Origin: Albidovulum sediminis
Lineage (GTDB): Bacteria; Pseudomonadota; Alphaproteobacteria; Rhodobacterales; Rhodobacteraceae
NCBI RefSeq assembly: GCF_025380365.1
Contig: NZ_JAOCQF010000001.1
Location: forward strand, 1,786,245-1,850,244
Length of the DNA: 64,000 nucleotides
Direction of reading: 5' to 3'
How positions within the stretch are numbered: the first letter of the stretch is position 1; each line of letters opens with the position of its first letter. Below are positions 8,432 to 19,048 of the stretch, in pieces. The notes under the pieces are model-generated. The model had not been told where the DNA came from, did not search any database, and saw only the letters and a program-made list of their open reading frames with translations. The position numbers were made by a program, and so were the translations under genes.

Positions 8432-8770
8432 ATGCTGATCCTGAAGATCTTCCGCCGCCACGAATGGGATGCCTTCCGCAGGGCGGGGGAAACCGTCGGC
8501 GCGCCGGTCGATCTCGCCGACGGATTCATCCACTTCTCGACCTCGGCGCAGGTGGCCGAGACGGCCGCGAAGCACTTCGCCCGCGAAAGCGACCTTGTGC
8601 TCGTCGCGGTCGAGGCCGACCGTCTCGGGCCGATGCTGAAATGGGAGCCCTCGCGCGGGGGCGCGCTGTTTCCCCACCTCTACCGCCCGCTCCGGCTGGA
8701 CGAGGTGGTGTGGGACAAGTCGCTGCCGCTCGGCAAGACCGGCCACATCTTCCCGGAGGGAGTGCCGTGA
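8432..8770 (+). CDS. DUF952 family protein
   Basis: A 112-residue protein that is typical in full of the DUF952 family: an N-terminal (L)[10 protein letters not shown] motif, the [12 protein letters not shown] block, [20 protein letters not shown], and FPHLYRPL followed by a lysine-rich end. The family is structurally related to ADP-ribosyltransferase-like folds but its function is unknown. Its stop overlaps the pyrD GTG start by 4 nt (GTGA), so the two are co-translated. The gene starts 142 bp from the divergent nucleotidase gene. Confidence 0.85.
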   Translation: MLILKIFRRHEWDAFRRAGETVGAPVDLADGFIHFSTSAQVAETAAKHFARESDLVLVAVEADRLGPMLKWEPSRGGALFPHLYRPLRLDEVVWDKSLPLGKTGHIFPEGVP

Positions 8771-9834
8771 ATCCGCTGGAATGCGCGGGGCTCGCCGCGC
8801 TCCACCGGCTCGACCCGGAACGGGCGCACGGGCTGGCGATCCGCGCGCTGTCGCTCGGCCTTGTCCCCCTCGCCGGCACCGTCACCTCGCCCCGCCTCGC
8901 CACCCGCCTCCCGGGCCTTTCGCTGCCCAACCCTGTGGGCCTCGCCGCCGGCTTCGACAAGAACGCGACGGCCGCCGGTCCGCTCACCCGCGCGGGCTTC
9001 GGATTTGTCGAGGTCGGCGCCGCGACCCCCCGCCCGCAGCCCGGCAACCCGAGGCCGCGGCTCTTCCGCCTGACCGCGGACCGTGCCGTCATCAACCGCT
9101 TCGGCTTCAACAACGACGGCGCGGCCGCCATCGCCGCCCGCCTCGCGCGGCTGGACCGGCGCGGCGTGCCCCTCGGCATCAACCTCGGCGCCAACAAGGA
9201 CAGCGCCGACCGCGCGGCCGATTTCGCCACCGTGCTTGCCGCCATCGGCCCGCATGTCGATTTCGCCACCGTCAACGTCTCCTCCCCCAACACCGAACGG
9301 CTGCGCGACCTGCAGGGGAAGGATGCGCTCTCCGCGCTGCTCACCGGCGTGCTGGCCACCCGCGACGGCCTCGCGCGGCGGATCCCCCTCTTCCTCAAGA
9401 TCGCGCCCGACCTCACCGAGGCCGAACTTGCCGACGTGGCCGAGGCGGCGATGGCCGCGGGCATCGACGGGATCATCGCCACCAACACCACGCTCTCGCG
9501 CAAGGGGCTGACAAGCCCCCAGGCGAACGAGGCCGGCGGCCTGTCCGGCGCGCCGCTCTTCGAAAGATCGACCCGCGTCCTCGCGCGCCTGTCGATCCTG
9601 ACCGGGGGCCGGCTGCCGCTGATCGGCGTCGGCGGCATCGCCTCGGCCGAGGACGCGCGGCAGAAGATCCTCGCCGGCGCCTCGGCGGTGCAGCTTTACT
9701 CCGCCCTCGTCTACGGCGGGTTGTCGCTGGCCGCGCGCATCGCCCGAGACCTCGACGCGATGCTCGCCCGCGACGGCATCGCCAATATCGCCGACCTCAT
9801 CGGCCAGGGACGGGACCGATGGCTGAAACCGTGA
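8767..9834 (+). CDS. pyrD: Dihydroorotate dehydrogenase (quinone), class 2
   Basis: 355 residues. It oxidises dihydroorotate to orotate with FMN and passes electrons to the membrane quinone pool, the fourth step of de novo UMP synthesis. Motifs include the amphipathic N-terminus [34 protein letters not shown], the catalytic-Ser block [19 protein letters not shown] and the phosphate-binding GVGGI. The N-terminal extension marks it as the membrane-associated class 2 type. The GTG start overlaps the DUF952 stop, and the 3' end overlaps the arsC-like gene by 16 bp. Confidence 0.95.
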   Translation: MNPLECAGLAALHRLDPERAHGLAIRALSLGLVPLAGTVTSPRLATRLPGLSLPNPVGLAAGFDKNATAAGPLTRAGFGFVEVGAATPRPQPGNPRPRLFRLTADRAVINRFGFNNDGAAAIAARLARLDRRGVPLGINLGANKDSADRAADFATVLAAIGPHVDFATVNVSSPNTERLRDLQGKDALSALLTGVLATRDGLARRIPLFLKIAPDLTEAELADVAEAAMAAGIDGIIATNTTLSRKGLTSPQANEAGGLSGAPLFERSTRVLARLSILTGGRLPLIGVGGIASAEDARQKILAGASAVQLYSALVYGGLSLAARIARDLDAMLARDGIANIADLIGQGRDRWLKP

Positions 9835-10166
9835 TCTGGCACAACCCGCGCTGCTCCAAATCGCGCGAGACGCTGCGGCTGCTGACGGATCGCGGCCTTG
9901 CGCCCGTGGTGCGTCTCTACCTCCAGGACCCGCCCGACGCGGACACGCTCGCCGCGGCCCTCGCCGCCCTCGGCCGTCCGGCCGCCGACCTCGTCCGCTG
10001 GGGCGAGCCTGCGGCGCGCGACCTCGGCCTGACCCGGTCAACGCCGGCGGCGGCCCTTGTCGCCGCGATGGCCGCGCACCCCGCCCTCATCGAGCGTCCC
10101 CTCGTCCTGCACCGCGGCAAGGCCGCGATCGGCCGCCCGCCGACGGCCGTCCTTTCCCTCTTCTGA
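9819..10166 (+). CDS. ArsC/Spx-family thioredoxin-fold protein (arsenate reductase-like)
   Basis: 115 residues with the glutaredoxin-coupled arsenate reductase signature: [14 protein letters not shown] puts the reactive Cys at 12 followed by SKS, then a C-terminal [16 protein letters not shown] segment containing the conserved arginine/proline loop. The family reduces arsenate with glutathione, but many housekeeping members (YffB, Spx-like) have other or unknown roles. There is no arsenic operon here; it is the third gene after pyrD. Function is therefore given at family level only. Confidence 0.82.
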   Translation: MAETVIWHNPRCSKSRETLRLLTDRGLAPVVRLYLQDPPDADTLAAALAALGRPAADLVRWGEPAARDLGLTRSTPAAALVAAMAAHPALIERPLVLHRGKAAIGRPPTAVLSLF

Positions 10167-10168
10167 CC

Positions 10169-10216
10169 TTTCATTCTGGCTTAAATACTCCGGGGTCCGG
10201 GGCAGCGCCCCGGCCC
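10169..10216 (+). repeat. Intergenic repeat copy 1 (hairpin plus TTCATTCTGGC/AATACTCC core)
   Basis: Begins 3 nt after the arsC-like stop and fills the gap to the convergent MATE gene. It has the core TTCATTCTGGC, then AAATACTCCGGGG, then a perfect 7-bp hairpin (CCGGGGC agc GCCCCGG, 10197-10213). It is nearly identical to copy 7 at 62918-62967. Position after a stop codon and between convergent genes suggests a terminator-like role. Confidence 0.75.
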
Positions 10217-11518
10217 TCAGGCCGCCGCCCGCTCGACCCGCCCGTAGACCGCTCCCAGCGTCACCGCCCGCGTCACGTTCATGACCATGAGCGCGGCCCA
10301 GAGCCCGTGGTTGCCGAAGCCCCACAGCGCCACCACGGCCACGGCGTAGACCAGGACCGAGATCGCCGCCGAATTGCGCATCTCGCGCGACCGGGTGGCG
10401 CCGATGAAGATGCCGTCGAACATCCAGCTGGCAATACCGATGACCGGTGCTGCGGCCGCCCAGGCCAGGTAGGCCCGCGCCTCGGTCCGGACGCCGGGTT
10501 CGGTCGTCATCAGGTCGATGATGGCAGGCCCCGCGGACCAGAAGAACAGCCCCAGCGCCAGCGCCCCGGCCACGCCCCACTGGCTGGTCACGACCGAGGC
10601 GCGGCGCACGCCCGGCGCCGAGCGCGCGCCCACCGCCTGCCCCACCAGCGATTCGGCGGCGAAGGCAAACCCGTCGAGCCCGTAGGCGGTGATCTCGAGA
10701 AACTGGAGCAGCACCTGGTTGGCGGCCAGCGTCACGTCGCCCTGCCCCGCCGACAGGAAGATGAAGCCGGTGAAGGCGCCCTGCAGCAGGATCGAGCGCA
10801 GCATGATGTCGCCGTTCACCTGCATCATCCGCCGCACCCGCACCCGGTCGAAGACGCGCGCCCAGTCGCACCACTGCCCGCCCGCGAAGGCACCGCGGCA
10901 GAGCCAGAGGCCCAGTCCCAGCCCCGACCATTCCGCGATGAGCGAAGCGGCGGCCACCCCCTCGATCCCCCAGCCGAGGCCCAGCACGAACCAGAGGTCG
11001 AGCGCGACGTTCACCCCGTTGATCCAGAGTTGCAGGACCAGGACCGCCCGCGTCCGCTCGACCGCGATGAGCCAGCCGGTAACGGCGTAAAGCGCGATGG
11101 TCGCCGGCGCCCCCCAGACCCGGATCGACAGGTACAGGTCCGCCAGCCCCTCGACCTCGCCCGAGGCGGGGGCGAGCGCGAAGGCAGCCGCGAAGAGAAG
11201 CGGGTGGGTCAGGACGAAGACCACCCCCGCCGCCAGCCCGATCAGAAGCGCGCGCATCAGGATCGCGCCGGTCTCAGCCGGGTCCTTCGCGCCGTGGGAC
11301 TGCGCCACAAGGCCCGATGTGCCCATCCGGAGAAAGCCGAAGATCCAGTAGATCGCCGCCAGGATCACCGCGCCGACCCCAACCGCGCCGATCGGTGCGG
11401 CCTGCCCCATCTGGCCGACCACGCCGGTATCGACCGCCCCGATCAGGGGCACGGTCGCGTTCGACAGGACGATCGGCAGCGCGATCTTCAGGACCCGGCG
11501 GTGGGTGATCTCATCCAT
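10217..11518 (-). CDS. MATE family efflux transporter
   Basis: 433 residues with about 12 hydrophobic segments in two similar halves, starting [20 protein letters not shown] and including the IGAVDTGVVGQMGQ and GTSGLVAQSHGA blocks typical of MATE/DinF proteins. It is a Na+- or H+-coupled multidrug exporter in the inner membrane. Its start overlaps the end of the upstream hotdog thioesterase gene by 8 bp, so it is the third gene of a minus-strand operon. The substrate is not predictable. Confidence 0.92.
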   Translation of the reverse strand: MDEITHRRVLKIALPIVLSNATVPLIGAVDTGVVGQMGQAAPIGAVGVGAVILAAIYWIFGFLRMGTSGLVAQSHGAKDPAETGAILMRALLIGLAAGVVFVLTHPLLFAAAFALAPASGEVEGLADLYLSIRVWGAPATIALYAVTGWLIAVERTRAVLVLQLWINGVNVALDLWFVLGLGWGIEGVAAASLIAEWSGLGLGLWLCRGAFAGGQWCDWARVFDRVRVRRMMQVNGDIMLRSILLQGAFTGFIFLSAGQGDVTLAANQVLLQFLEITAYGLDGFAFAAESLVGQAVGARSAPGVRRASVVTSQWGVAGALALGLFFWSAGPAIIDLMTTEPGVRTEARAYLAWAAAAPVIGIASWMFDGIFIGATRSREMRNSAAISVLVYAVAVVALWGFGNHGLWAALMVMNVTRAVTLGAVYGRVERAAA

Positions 11519-12020
11519 CGCGGCCCGACATCAGGAAATGACCCGTCGCCTGCGCGAAAAGACGCGCGCGGTTGTCCTGCCAGGCCTCGACATGCACACT
11601 GGCGTAGCGCCGGCCGGAGCGGTTGACCCGCGCCCGTGCATAGGCGTCGCGCGGCAGGCCCGAGCGCAGGTAGTCCACGGTGAAGTCGATCGTCTTCGGC
11701 AGCCGCGGCAGACGCCCCTCGCCCAGCGCCGCGGCGTCGAGCCGCCCGCTTTCCATCTCTTCCCAGATCATCGACCAGGCAAGCTCGATGATCGCCGTCA
11801 CCTCAAGGAACGCGGCCGTCACCCCGCCGTGCAACGCGGGCAGGAACGGGTTGCCGATCAGCCGGTCGTCGAAGGGCAGGATCGCGGTCAGCTCGTCGCC
11901 GCGGCGATCGAACTCGATCCCGAGGAACTGGATATAGGGCACGCCGTGTACCAGCGCCTTCAGCGCCGCGTCGCGCCGCTGCTTGACCACCTGCACGGGT
12001 TCGGGGCGCTGCCGGGTCAT
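11511..12020 (-). CDS. PaaI-type hotdog thioesterase (second of a pair)
   Basis: 169 residues of the PaaI/4HBT hotdog family: [19 protein letters not shown], then the conserved [20 protein letters not shown] helix with the HGG motif, and [16 protein letters not shown]. Acyl-CoA thioesterases of this type hydrolyse aromatic or medium-chain acyl-CoAs. Start and stop both overlap neighbours: ATGA with the upstream paralogue and 8 bp with the MATE gene. Tandem thioesterase pairs like this often differ in the active-site carboxylate; here LEVTA carries Glu in the helix position. Confidence 0.85.
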   Translation of the reverse strand: MTRQRPEPVQVVKQRRDAALKALVHGVPYIQFLGIEFDRRGDELTAILPFDDRLIGNPFLPALHGGVTAAFLEVTAIIELAWSMIWEEMESGRLDAAALGEGRLPRLPKTIDFTVDYLRSGLPRDAYARARVNRSGRRYASVHVEAWQDNRARLFAQATGHFLMSGRDG

Positions 12021-12445
12021 GCGGATTTTTCCCGCTCGACCGTGAAGGCGCCCGTCGCCGTGGCCACCGGGCGGTCCGGATCCTCGTCATGCGCGGTGGC
12101 GCGGACGAAGGCGACCGAACGGGTGACGTTGTAGCATTCCGCCCGCGCGGTGATCCGCTGGCCGGGCGTCGCCGGGCGCATGTAGTCGATCCTGAGATCG
12201 AGCGTCGCGGTCGAGGACACGCCCGGATGGCTCATCACCGCGGCCCCGCCGCAGGTGTCCATCAGGGCAGAAACCGCGCCGCCGTGGATCACGCCGGTTT
12301 CCGGGTCGCCGACGAAGCGCAGGTCGTAGTCCATCGCGATCACCGCTTGGCCCGCGCCGATCTCCTCCAGCTTCATGCCGAGCGCCCGCGCATGCGGGAT
12401 CGCCTCGATGAACTGCCGCGCCATCTGCCGTTTCCGGTCGTTCAC
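12017..12445 (-). CDS. PaaI-type hotdog thioesterase (first of a pair)
   Basis: 142 residues. Core motifs are [40 protein letters not shown] (HGG and catalytic Asp in LMDTC) and [14 protein letters not shown]. It is an acyl-CoA thioesterase of the PaaI/YbgC-like hotdog group. The GTG at 12445 ([12 protein letters not shown]) is preferred; ATG 12424 is the alternative. It probably starts the operon with the second thioesterase and the MATE pump. Only about 160 bp separate it from the divergent manganese-transporter gene. Confidence 0.82.
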   Translation of the reverse strand: MNDRKRQMARQFIEAIPHARALGMKLEEIGAGQAVIAMDYDLRFVGDPETGVIHGGAVSALMDTCGGAAVMSHPGVSSTATLDLRIDYMRPATPGQRITARAECYNVTRSVAFVRATAHDEDPDRPVATATGAFTVEREKSA

Positions 12446-12546
12446 CCCAGCCGTCCCCCAGCCCGCGTGGAAGCCCGCGCCCTCGCCCCTGCACCATCCG
12501 TGCGCGGGCCTGTGGGCAGGCCTGTGCCGGGGGCGATAAAAGGCGC

Positions 12547-12574
12547 TTGCGAAACCGGCCGCAAGTGCTATCTT
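12547..12574 (+). promoter_or_regulatory. Putative sigma-70 promoter of the manganese transporter gene
   Basis: TTGCGA (12547-12552) and TATCTT (12569-12574) are spaced by 16 bp, a reasonable -35/-10 pair. Transcription would begin near 12580, inside the Mur/Fur-type box, so repressor binding would block initiation. Inference from pattern only. Confidence 0.4.
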
Positions 12575-12576
12575 CC

Positions 12577-12595
12577 GCAAATGAGAATTATTCGC
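12577..12595. promoter_or_regulatory. Mur/Fur-type metal box upstream of the putative Mn transporter
   Basis: GCAAATGAGAATTATTCGC is an imperfect 8-3-8 palindrome (6 of 8 arm positions match) in an otherwise GC-rich region. It closely resembles the Mur boxes described before mntH in rhizobia and other alphaproteobacteria and the AATGATAATCATT core of Fur boxes. It ends 10 bp before the ATG of the transporter gene. This is strong support for manganese- or iron-responsive control. Confidence 0.75.
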
Positions 12596-12605
12596 AAGTG
12601 AGGTC

Positions 12606-13748
12606 ATGCACAGCACCGCCCCCTCCGCCGCCCCGGCCATCGCCATCCCCGCCACTCCCCTGGTGTTCCGGCCCCGGCGTCTTGTCTTCGCGGCCCTGCT
12701 TGTCGCGCTCGCCGCGGCGCCGGGGGAGCTTGGCAACCTGACCCGCGGCCTGATGCACGATGCCTTCGTGCAGGTCTCCGTGTTCGTCGCGGCGACGCTC
12801 CTGATCTTCTACGGGCTCGAGCGGCTGTTCCGCTTCGATCTCGGCCACGCGATGGGGCGGTCGCGTGCGTTCCAGGTTCCGATCGCCGCCTTTCTGGGCG
12901 CCACGCCCGGCTGCGGCGGCGCGGTCGTCGTGGTGGCGGCCTATGCCTCGGGCAAGGTCAGCTTCGGCGCGGTCGTGGCCACGCTGACCGCGACGATGGG
13001 CGATGCGGCCTTCCTGCTGATCGCGACAAGGCCGGATGCCGCAGCGGTGCTGCTGCCGATGCAGTTCGCGGTAGGCATCGCGACCGGCTGGCTGATCGAC
13101 CGCTTCGTCACCACCGACTACCGACCCAAGGGCGGCAGTTGCGAGATCGTGCCTGCGATCGGGCGGCTGCGCCCGCGCGATCTGGCCTACCTGCTGCCGG
13201 TCATCCCCGGCCTCGTGGTCGGCGCGGCCCAGATCGGCGCGGTGCAGATCGAAACCATCCTTGGCGTGCCGGTGGCCTGGATCGGCCTTGCCGGTGCCAT
13301 GGCTGGGCTTGCGATCTGGGCGGTCTCGCCGGTAACCGCGATGACCAACCCGGCCGATCACCCGGTCACGCGCATGGCCGAGGAGACCGCCTTCATCTCG
13401 GTCTGGGTGATCGTCGCCTACCTCGCCTACGACTATGCCGCCCTCTATCTCGGGCTCGACATCAGGGCGATGTTCGCGGCCATCGCGCCGGTCCTGCCGC
13501 TGATCGCTGCCGCCATCGGTTTCGTGCCTGGCTGCGGGCCGCAGGTCCTTGTGGCCACGCTTTACGTCAACGGCGCGATCCCGTTCTCGGCGCTCGCCGC
13601 GAACGCGATCTCCAACGACGGCGACGCGCTCTTCCCGGCCATCGCGCTGGCTCCGCGCGCGGCCATCATGGCGACCGCCTTCTCGACCGTGCCGGCCCTT
13701 GTCGTGGCCTACGCGCTCTACTTCTTCGCGCCGGGATTCCTGAACTGA
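12606..13748 (+). CDS. Putative manganese transporter (DUF2899/ArsP_2-like permease)
   Basis: 380 residues with about 10 membrane segments in two repeated halves. Each half has a Gly/Cys motif in a membrane segment: [13 protein letters not shown] near residue 98 and [13 protein letters not shown] near residue 307. Each is followed by a similar region with conserved acidic residues ([18 protein letters not shown]). This is the architecture of the putative manganese transporter family (formerly DUF2899), distantly related to ArsP-type permeases. The Mur/Fur-type box upstream fits a metal-transport role. Whether it imports or exports Mn is not clear. A GAGG lies just before the ATG. Confidence 0.78.
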   Translation: MHSTAPSAAPAIAIPATPLVFRPRRLVFAALLVALAAAPGELGNLTRGLMHDAFVQVSVFVAATLLIFYGLERLFRFDLGHAMGRSRAFQVPIAAFLGATPGCGGAVVVVAAYASGKVSFGAVVATLTATMGDAAFLLIATRPDAAAVLLPMQFAVGIATGWLIDRFVTTDYRPKGGSCEIVPAIGRLRPRDLAYLLPVIPGLVVGAAQIGAVQIETILGVPVAWIGLAGAMAGLAIWAVSPVTAMTNPADHPVTRMAEETAFISVWVIVAYLAYDYAALYLGLDIRAMFAAIAPVLPLIAAAIGFVPGCGPQVLVATLYVNGAIPFSALAANAISNDGDALFPAIALAPRAAIMATAFSTVPALVVAYALYFFAPGFLN

Positions 13749-13795
13749 GTTGTGCGTCCGCGGCCAAGGCATTAGGCTTCGCGCGGAGGTTGCCG

Positions 13796-14161
13796 ATGTC
13801 TGAGCCGCGACTGTCCTTCAAGGAGATGTGCGCGCGTTTCGACGTGACGCCGCGGACCTTGCGTTACTACGAATACATCGAGCTTCTGGCCCCCGAGAAG
13901 GAGGGGCGCGCCCGCTTCTACGGCGCGCGGGAGATCGCCCGCATGACGCTTATCCTGCGGGGCCGCCGCTTCGGCTTCAGCCTTGAGGAAATCCGCCAGT
14001 GGCTGGAAATCTACCAGCAGAAGGGCACGCGCGAGCAGAACGAGATCTGGGTCGAGATGGCCGATCGGCAACTGGGCGTGCTGACGCGGCAGCAGGCCGA
14101 TCTCGCCGCGACGATCGCCGACCTCAAGGCGCTCCGCGACCAGGTTGCCGAACAGCTCTGA
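13796..14161 (+). CDS. MerR-family transcriptional regulator (first of two paralogues)
   Basis: 121 residues: N-terminal winged helix with FKEMCARFDVTPRTLRYYEYIELL, then [22 protein letters not shown] and a C-terminal coiled-coil of about 45 residues for dimerisation. No metal-binding cysteines are present, so it belongs to the group that controls acyl-CoA or amino-acid catabolism rather than metal resistance. It is 47 bp after the transporter gene with GGAGG before the ATG. It is about half identical by eye to the second MerR gene at 14374. Confidence 0.88.
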   Translation: MSEPRLSFKEMCARFDVTPRTLRYYEYIELLAPEKEGRARFYGAREIARMTLILRGRRFGFSLEEIRQWLEIYQQKGTREQNEIWVEMADRQLGVLTRQQADLAATIADLKALRDQVAEQL

Positions 14162-14269
14162 TCCCGCCACCCGACCCGGCCACCCGCCCCCGCCACACGG
14201 ACGCCAACGGTAACGAAGTTGCGTCTTGCCCGTGAAGGGTTTCCTGACGTTTCGTCACGCAATGTCTGA

Positions 14270-14298
14270 CGTGACGTCACGGATGACCTTTACGTAAA
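14270..14298. promoter_or_regulatory. Two adjacent palindromes (CGTGACGTCACG, TTTACGTAAA) before the second MerR gene
   Basis: A perfect 12-bp palindrome (14270-14281) is followed 7 bp later by a perfect 10-bp palindrome (14289-14298). The second lies between a weak -35 (GATGAC, 14282-14287) and a -10 (TTGTAT, 14305-14310) spaced 17 bp apart, where MerR-type regulators bind. It resembles the ACGTAA-containing sites reported for LiuR-type MerR regulators. Likely autoregulatory site also covering the acyl-CoA dehydrogenase gene. Confidence 0.5.
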
Positions 14299-14373
14299 CC
14301 TTGCTTGTATGGTCGTCGGAAGCCGCCCCATCTCCTCGGTCATGACGCCATGCACACCGCCTTGAGGATCCTG

Positions 14374-14769
14374 ATGACCGACGACCTGATGACCATCCGC
14401 CAGATGTGCGACACCTTCGAGGTGACGCCGCGCACGCTGCGGTTCTACGAAGCCAAGGAACTGCTGTTTCCGATCCGCGACGGGCAGAAGCGGCTTTTCA
14501 CCCGGCGCGACCGCGCCCGGCTCAAGCTGATCCTGCGCGGCAAGCGCTTCGGCTTCAGCCTTGAGGAAATCCGCCAGCTTCTCAACCTCTACCACGCCGG
14601 CGACGGGCAGCGCAGGCAGCTGACGCGGACGATCGAACTGGCCCGGCAGCACCTCGACGGCATGCATCGCCAGCGCGCGGAGATGGAGACGGCCATCGGC
14701 GAATTGCGCGACCAGATCGACTGGGCGGAGCGGATACTGAAGGGCAAGTCGGCACAGGACGCCGCCTGA
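14374..14769 (+). CDS. MerR-family transcriptional regulator (second of two paralogues)
   Basis: 131 residues: helix-turn-helix in [46 protein letters not shown], then a coiled-coil with REL/RDQ heptads. ATG 14374 was chosen because GAGGA lies 5 nt upstream; the frame remains open to a TTG at 14305. It is directly followed, 16 bp later, by the acyl-CoA dehydrogenase gene. It is probably the local regulator of that gene and the downstream beta-oxidation genes, like LiuR/PsrA-type regulators, but the ligand is unknown. Confidence 0.88.
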   Translation: MTDDLMTIRQMCDTFEVTPRTLRFYEAKELLFPIRDGQKRLFTRRDRARLKLILRGKRFGFSLEEIRQLLNLYHAGDGQRRQLTRTIELARQHLDGMHRQRAEMETAIGELRDQIDWAERILKGKSAQDAA

Positions 14770-14785
14770 GCAGGAAGGGAAGACC

Positions 14786-16570
14786 ATGACGAGTTACCGG
14801 GCACCGACGCAGGACATGCAGTTCGTCCTGCACGAGGTTCTGAACGTTACCGAAAGCGACACGCCCGGTTACGCCGATCTCGACCGCGACTTCACCGCCG
14901 CCATCCTCGACGAGGCGGGCAAGATCGCGCGCGACGTCCTTGCCCCGCTGAACGCCTCGGGCGATGTCGAGGGGTGCCGCCTGGAAAACGGCGTGGTCTA
15001 CACTCCGAAGGGCTTTCGCGAGGCGTTCGCGGCGCTGAAGGCCGGCGGCTGGCCCGCGATCGACTGCGACCCGGAATACGGCGGCCAGGGCTTGCCCTAC
15101 ATCATGAGTTGCGCGACGGGCGAGATGTTCGTTTCCGCCAACATGGCCTTCAACATGTATCAGGGCCTGACGCATGGCGCCTATTCGGCCATCCACGCCC
15201 ACGGCACGGCGGAACAGAAGGCGACCTACCTGCCGAAGATGGTCAGCTGCGACTGGACCGGCACGATGAACCTGACCGAGCCGCATTGCGGCACCGACCT
15301 TGGCATGATGCGCACCAAGGCCGAACCGCAGGCGGACGGCAGCTACCGCCTCACCGGACAGAAGATCTTCATCTCGGCAGGCGATCACGACCTGGCCGAG
15401 AACGTCATCCACCTTGTGCTGGCGAAAGCCCCCGGCGGCGGCGAGGGGACGAAGGGGATCAGCCTGTTTATCGTGCCGAAGTTCCTGGTGAACGCCGACG
15501 GATCGCTCGGACCGCGCAACGCCGTCTCGGTCGGCAAGGTCGAGGAGAAGATGGGCATCCACGGCAACGCCACCTGCGTGATGAACTACGACGGGGCGAC
15601 CGGCTGGCTCCTGGGCGATCTGCACAAGGGCATGCGCGCCATGTTCACGATGATGAACGAGGCGCGGCTGTCGGTCGGCCTGCAGGGCTACGCGGTCGCC
15701 GAGGCCGCCTACCAGAACGCGCTGGCCTACGCGAAGGACCGCCTTCAGGGCCGCGCCGTGACCGGGGCGGAGAACCCTGACGGCCCCGCCGACCCGCTGA
15801 TCGTCCACCCCGACGTGCGCCGCAACCTGATGTCGCAAAGGGCCTTCGTCGAGGGTGCCAGGATGCTCACCTTCTGGGGCGCATCGCTGGTCGATCAGGC
15901 GAAGCTTGGCGGCGACAATGCCGCCGACGGCCTGATCTCGCTGCTCACGCCGGTGATCAAGGGGTTCCTGACCGACAAGGGGTTCGAGGCATCGGTGAAC
16001 GCGCAGCAGGTCTTCGGCGGCCACGGCTATATCGAGGAACAGGGCATGTCGCAATTCGCCCGCGACGCCCGCATCACCATGATCTACGAGGGCGCGAACG
16101 GGGTGCAGGCGCTCGACCTCGTCGGCCGCAAGCTCGCGGCCGAGGGCGGTAAGCCGATCCTCGCCTTCTTCGAGATGGTGAAGGGGTTCATCCGCGACAG
16201 CGAGGGCGCGGGCGATGCGGACCTGAAGGCACAGTTCCTCGAACCGCTCAAGGCGGCCTCCAAGGACCTGCAGGCGGCGGGCATGTACTTCATGGCCGAA
16301 GGCGCGAAGAACCCCAACGCGGCGCTGGCCGGGTCCTACGACTTCATGCATCTCTTCGGTCATGTCTGCCTCGGCCTGATGTGGGCCCGGGCGGCCCGCG
16401 CGGCACAGGCGGCGCTTGCGGCCGGAACGGGGGATGCCGAGTTCTACCGGGCCAAGCTGGCGACGGGCCGCTACTACATGGCGCGCGAACTGCCCGCGAC
16501 CGCGCTGCACCTGCAGCGCATCCGCACGGGTGCCGAACCGGTCATGTCGTCCGAGGTCGCATGGCTCTGA
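14786..16570 (+). CDS. Acyl-CoA dehydrogenase with C-terminal extension (DmdC/AcdH-like)
   Basis: 594 residues, about 200 longer than ordinary acyl-CoA dehydrogenases because of the C-terminal AcDH_C domain. FAD/substrate motifs are [19 protein letters not shown] and [12 protein letters not shown]; the catalytic glutamate is in [17 protein letters not shown]; the [13 protein letters not shown] block is intact. It introduces the 2,3-double bond into an acyl-CoA. The same subfamily includes DmdC, the 3-methylmercaptopropionyl-CoA dehydrogenase of marine Rhodobacterales, so the chain could be fatty acyl or methylmercaptopropionyl. It is the second gene after the MerR regulator, with GGAAGGGAAG before the ATG. 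Confidence 0.9.
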   Translation: MTSYRAPTQDMQFVLHEVLNVTESDTPGYADLDRDFTAAILDEAGKIARDVLAPLNASGDVEGCRLENGVVYTPKGFREAFAALKAGGWPAIDCDPEYGGQGLPYIMSCATGEMFVSANMAFNMYQGLTHGAYSAIHAHGTAEQKATYLPKMVSCDWTGTMNLTEPHCGTDLGMMRTKAEPQADGSYRLTGQKIFISAGDHDLAENVIHLVLAKAPGGGEGTKGISLFIVPKFLVNADGSLGPRNAVSVGKVEEKMGIHGNATCVMNYDGATGWLLGDLHKGMRAMFTMMNEARLSVGLQGYAVAEAAYQNALAYAKDRLQGRAVTGAENPDGPADPLIVHPDVRRNLMSQRAFVEGARMLTFWGASLVDQAKLGGDNAADGLISLLTPVIKGFLTDKGFEASVNAQQVFGGHGYIEEQGMSQFARDARITMIYEGANGVQALDLVGRKLAAEGGKPILAFFEMVKGFIRDSEGAGDADLKAQFLEPLKAASKDLQAAGMYFMAEGAKNPNAALAGSYDFMHLFGHVCLGLMWARAARAAQAALAAGTGDAEFYRAKLATGRYYMARELPATALHLQRIRTGAEPVMSSEVAWL

Positions 16571-16654
16571 CGATGCCCCTGGCGCGGAAAGCCACGCAGG
16601 GCGCTGCCATTCGGGGCCGAAGCAGGCTAGCAATTCCTTCTCCAGGTTTGCGAA

Positions 16655-16690
16655 GATACTCCACGATGGCGACGGGGAGCGAACCCCCCG
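16655..16690 (+). repeat. Intergenic repeat copy 2 (partial)
   Basis: The 145-bp gap after the acyl-CoA dehydrogenase stop contains GATACTCC followed by GATGGCGACGGGG and GCGAA, matching the inner part of copy 3 at 19979-20070. The TTCATTCTGGC end is degraded. Nothing else is visible in the gap. Confidence 0.5.
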
Positions 16691-16715
16691 CCGCCGCCCG
16701 GAAAGGACGGACAGC

Positions 16716-17354
16716 ATGACCGCGAAACTCCACTGCTTCGGCGAAAGCGGCAACGCCTACAAGGCGGCGCTGACCCTTGCGCTGGCGGGCTACGACTGGG
16801 AACCGGGCTTCGTCGACTACTTCGGCGGCGAAACCCGGACCGAGGCGTTCCGCCGTCTCAACGTCATGGGCGAAGTGCCGGTGCTTGAGGACGCGGGCCT
16901 CGTCCTGTCGCAGTCGGGCGTGATAATGTACCATGTCGTCGAACGGACCGGCCGGCTCGGCGGCGCCCCGGGCGAGGCCGCCGAGGTCCTGCGCTGGGTG
17001 CTTTGGGACAATCACAAGATGTCCTCGCAGGCGGGGATGACGCGCTTCCTGATGAACTTCCTGCCAGAGGAGAAGCGCCCGCAGGAGGTCATCGCCTTCA
17101 TGCAGGCGCGCCTGCGCAACGCCTACGCGGCGCTTGACGCCCATCTCGGCGGGCGCGACTGGATCGTGGGCGGCGGCCCCACTATCGCCGACCTGTCCTG
17201 CTGCGGCTATCTCTTCTACCCCGAGCCCTTCGGCTTCGAGCGCCGGGACTGGCCCGCCATCGACGCCTGGCTGACCCGCATCGCCGCCCTGCCCGGCTGG
17301 AAACACCCCTACGACCTGATGCCCGGCAACCCCGCCGACCGGGCCCCGAAATGA
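16716..17354 (+). CDS. Glutathione S-transferase family protein
   Basis: 212 residues: an N-terminal thioredoxin-fold domain (KLHCFGESGNAYKAALTLALAGYDWE, then NVMGEVPVLEDAGLVLSQSGVIMYHV with the cis-Pro and the Gln-Ser glutathione contacts) and an all-helical C-terminal domain (TIADLSCCGYLFY). The N-terminal FGESGNAYK gives Ser or Asn as the thiol-activating residue. The substrate is not predictable. It sits between acyl-CoA dehydrogenase and thiolase genes, 13 bp before the latter, so it is probably co-expressed with beta-oxidation genes. Confidence 0.88.
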   Translation: MTAKLHCFGESGNAYKAALTLALAGYDWEPGFVDYFGGETRTEAFRRLNVMGEVPVLEDAGLVLSQSGVIMYHVVERTGRLGGAPGEAAEVLRWVLWDNHKMSSQAGMTRFLMNFLPEEKRPQEVIAFMQARLRNAYAALDAHLGGRDWIVGGGPTIADLSCCGYLFYPEPFGFERRDWPAIDAWLTRIAALPGWKHPYDLMPGNPADRAPK

Positions 17355-17367
17355 TCCGGAGGACACG

Positions 17368-18578
<1,211 letters not shown>

Positions 18579-18579
<1 letters not shown>

Positions 18580-19043
18580 TGACCATCCTCCGCAAGGGCA
18601 GCGTGCCCGAAACGAACGCCGCGTCATCCTATCCCGACCCCTACAACCTCGGGGCAGGGAACCTCTCCTACCGCCACCTGACCGAGGCCGGCGGCCTCAC
18701 CCAGTTCGGGGCGGCGCTCGAAACGCTTCACCCCGGCGGACAGTCGAGCCAGATGCACTGGGAAGATCGCGAGGATGAGTTTCTCTACATGCTCTCGGGC
18801 GAAATCACCGTCATCGAGAACGGCGAGGGCACGGTGATCGGGCCGGGCGACGCCTGTACGTGGAAGGCGGGCACGCCGGTGGCGCATTGCCTGCGGAATC
18901 ATACCGACCAGCCCGCCACCTACCTGATTGTCGGCACCCGCGACGCGGCCAACATCACGCATTATCCCGGCCTCGACATGCTGGCGACACCGGCGGGTTA
19001 CACCCGGCTGGACGGCACCCCCTATCCTCGGCGCAAGGAGTAA
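18579..19043 (+). CDS. Cupin-domain protein (first of three in tandem)
   Basis: 154 residues with one cupin barrel. The first metal motif is MHWEDREDEFLYMLSGE (His, Glu), the second is in GDACTWKAGTPVAHCLRNHT. It begins with TILRKGSVPE, similar to the third copy. Single-domain cupins of this type bind a divalent metal and may be small isomerases, dioxygenases or sensors; no substrate can be named. Translation is coupled to the thiolase stop. It is about 35-40% similar by eye to the two following copies. Confidence 0.85.
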
Positions 19044-19048
19044 GCGCG

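Noticed and set aside
9819-10166. ArsC-like gene as part of an arsenic-resistance operon
   Set aside because: No arsB, arsR or arsH nearby; it follows pyrD in an ordinary operon.
12606-13748. Permease as an ArsP arsenic exporter
   Set aside because: The manganese/iron-type box and the paired PGCG motifs fit the putative Mn transporter family better.
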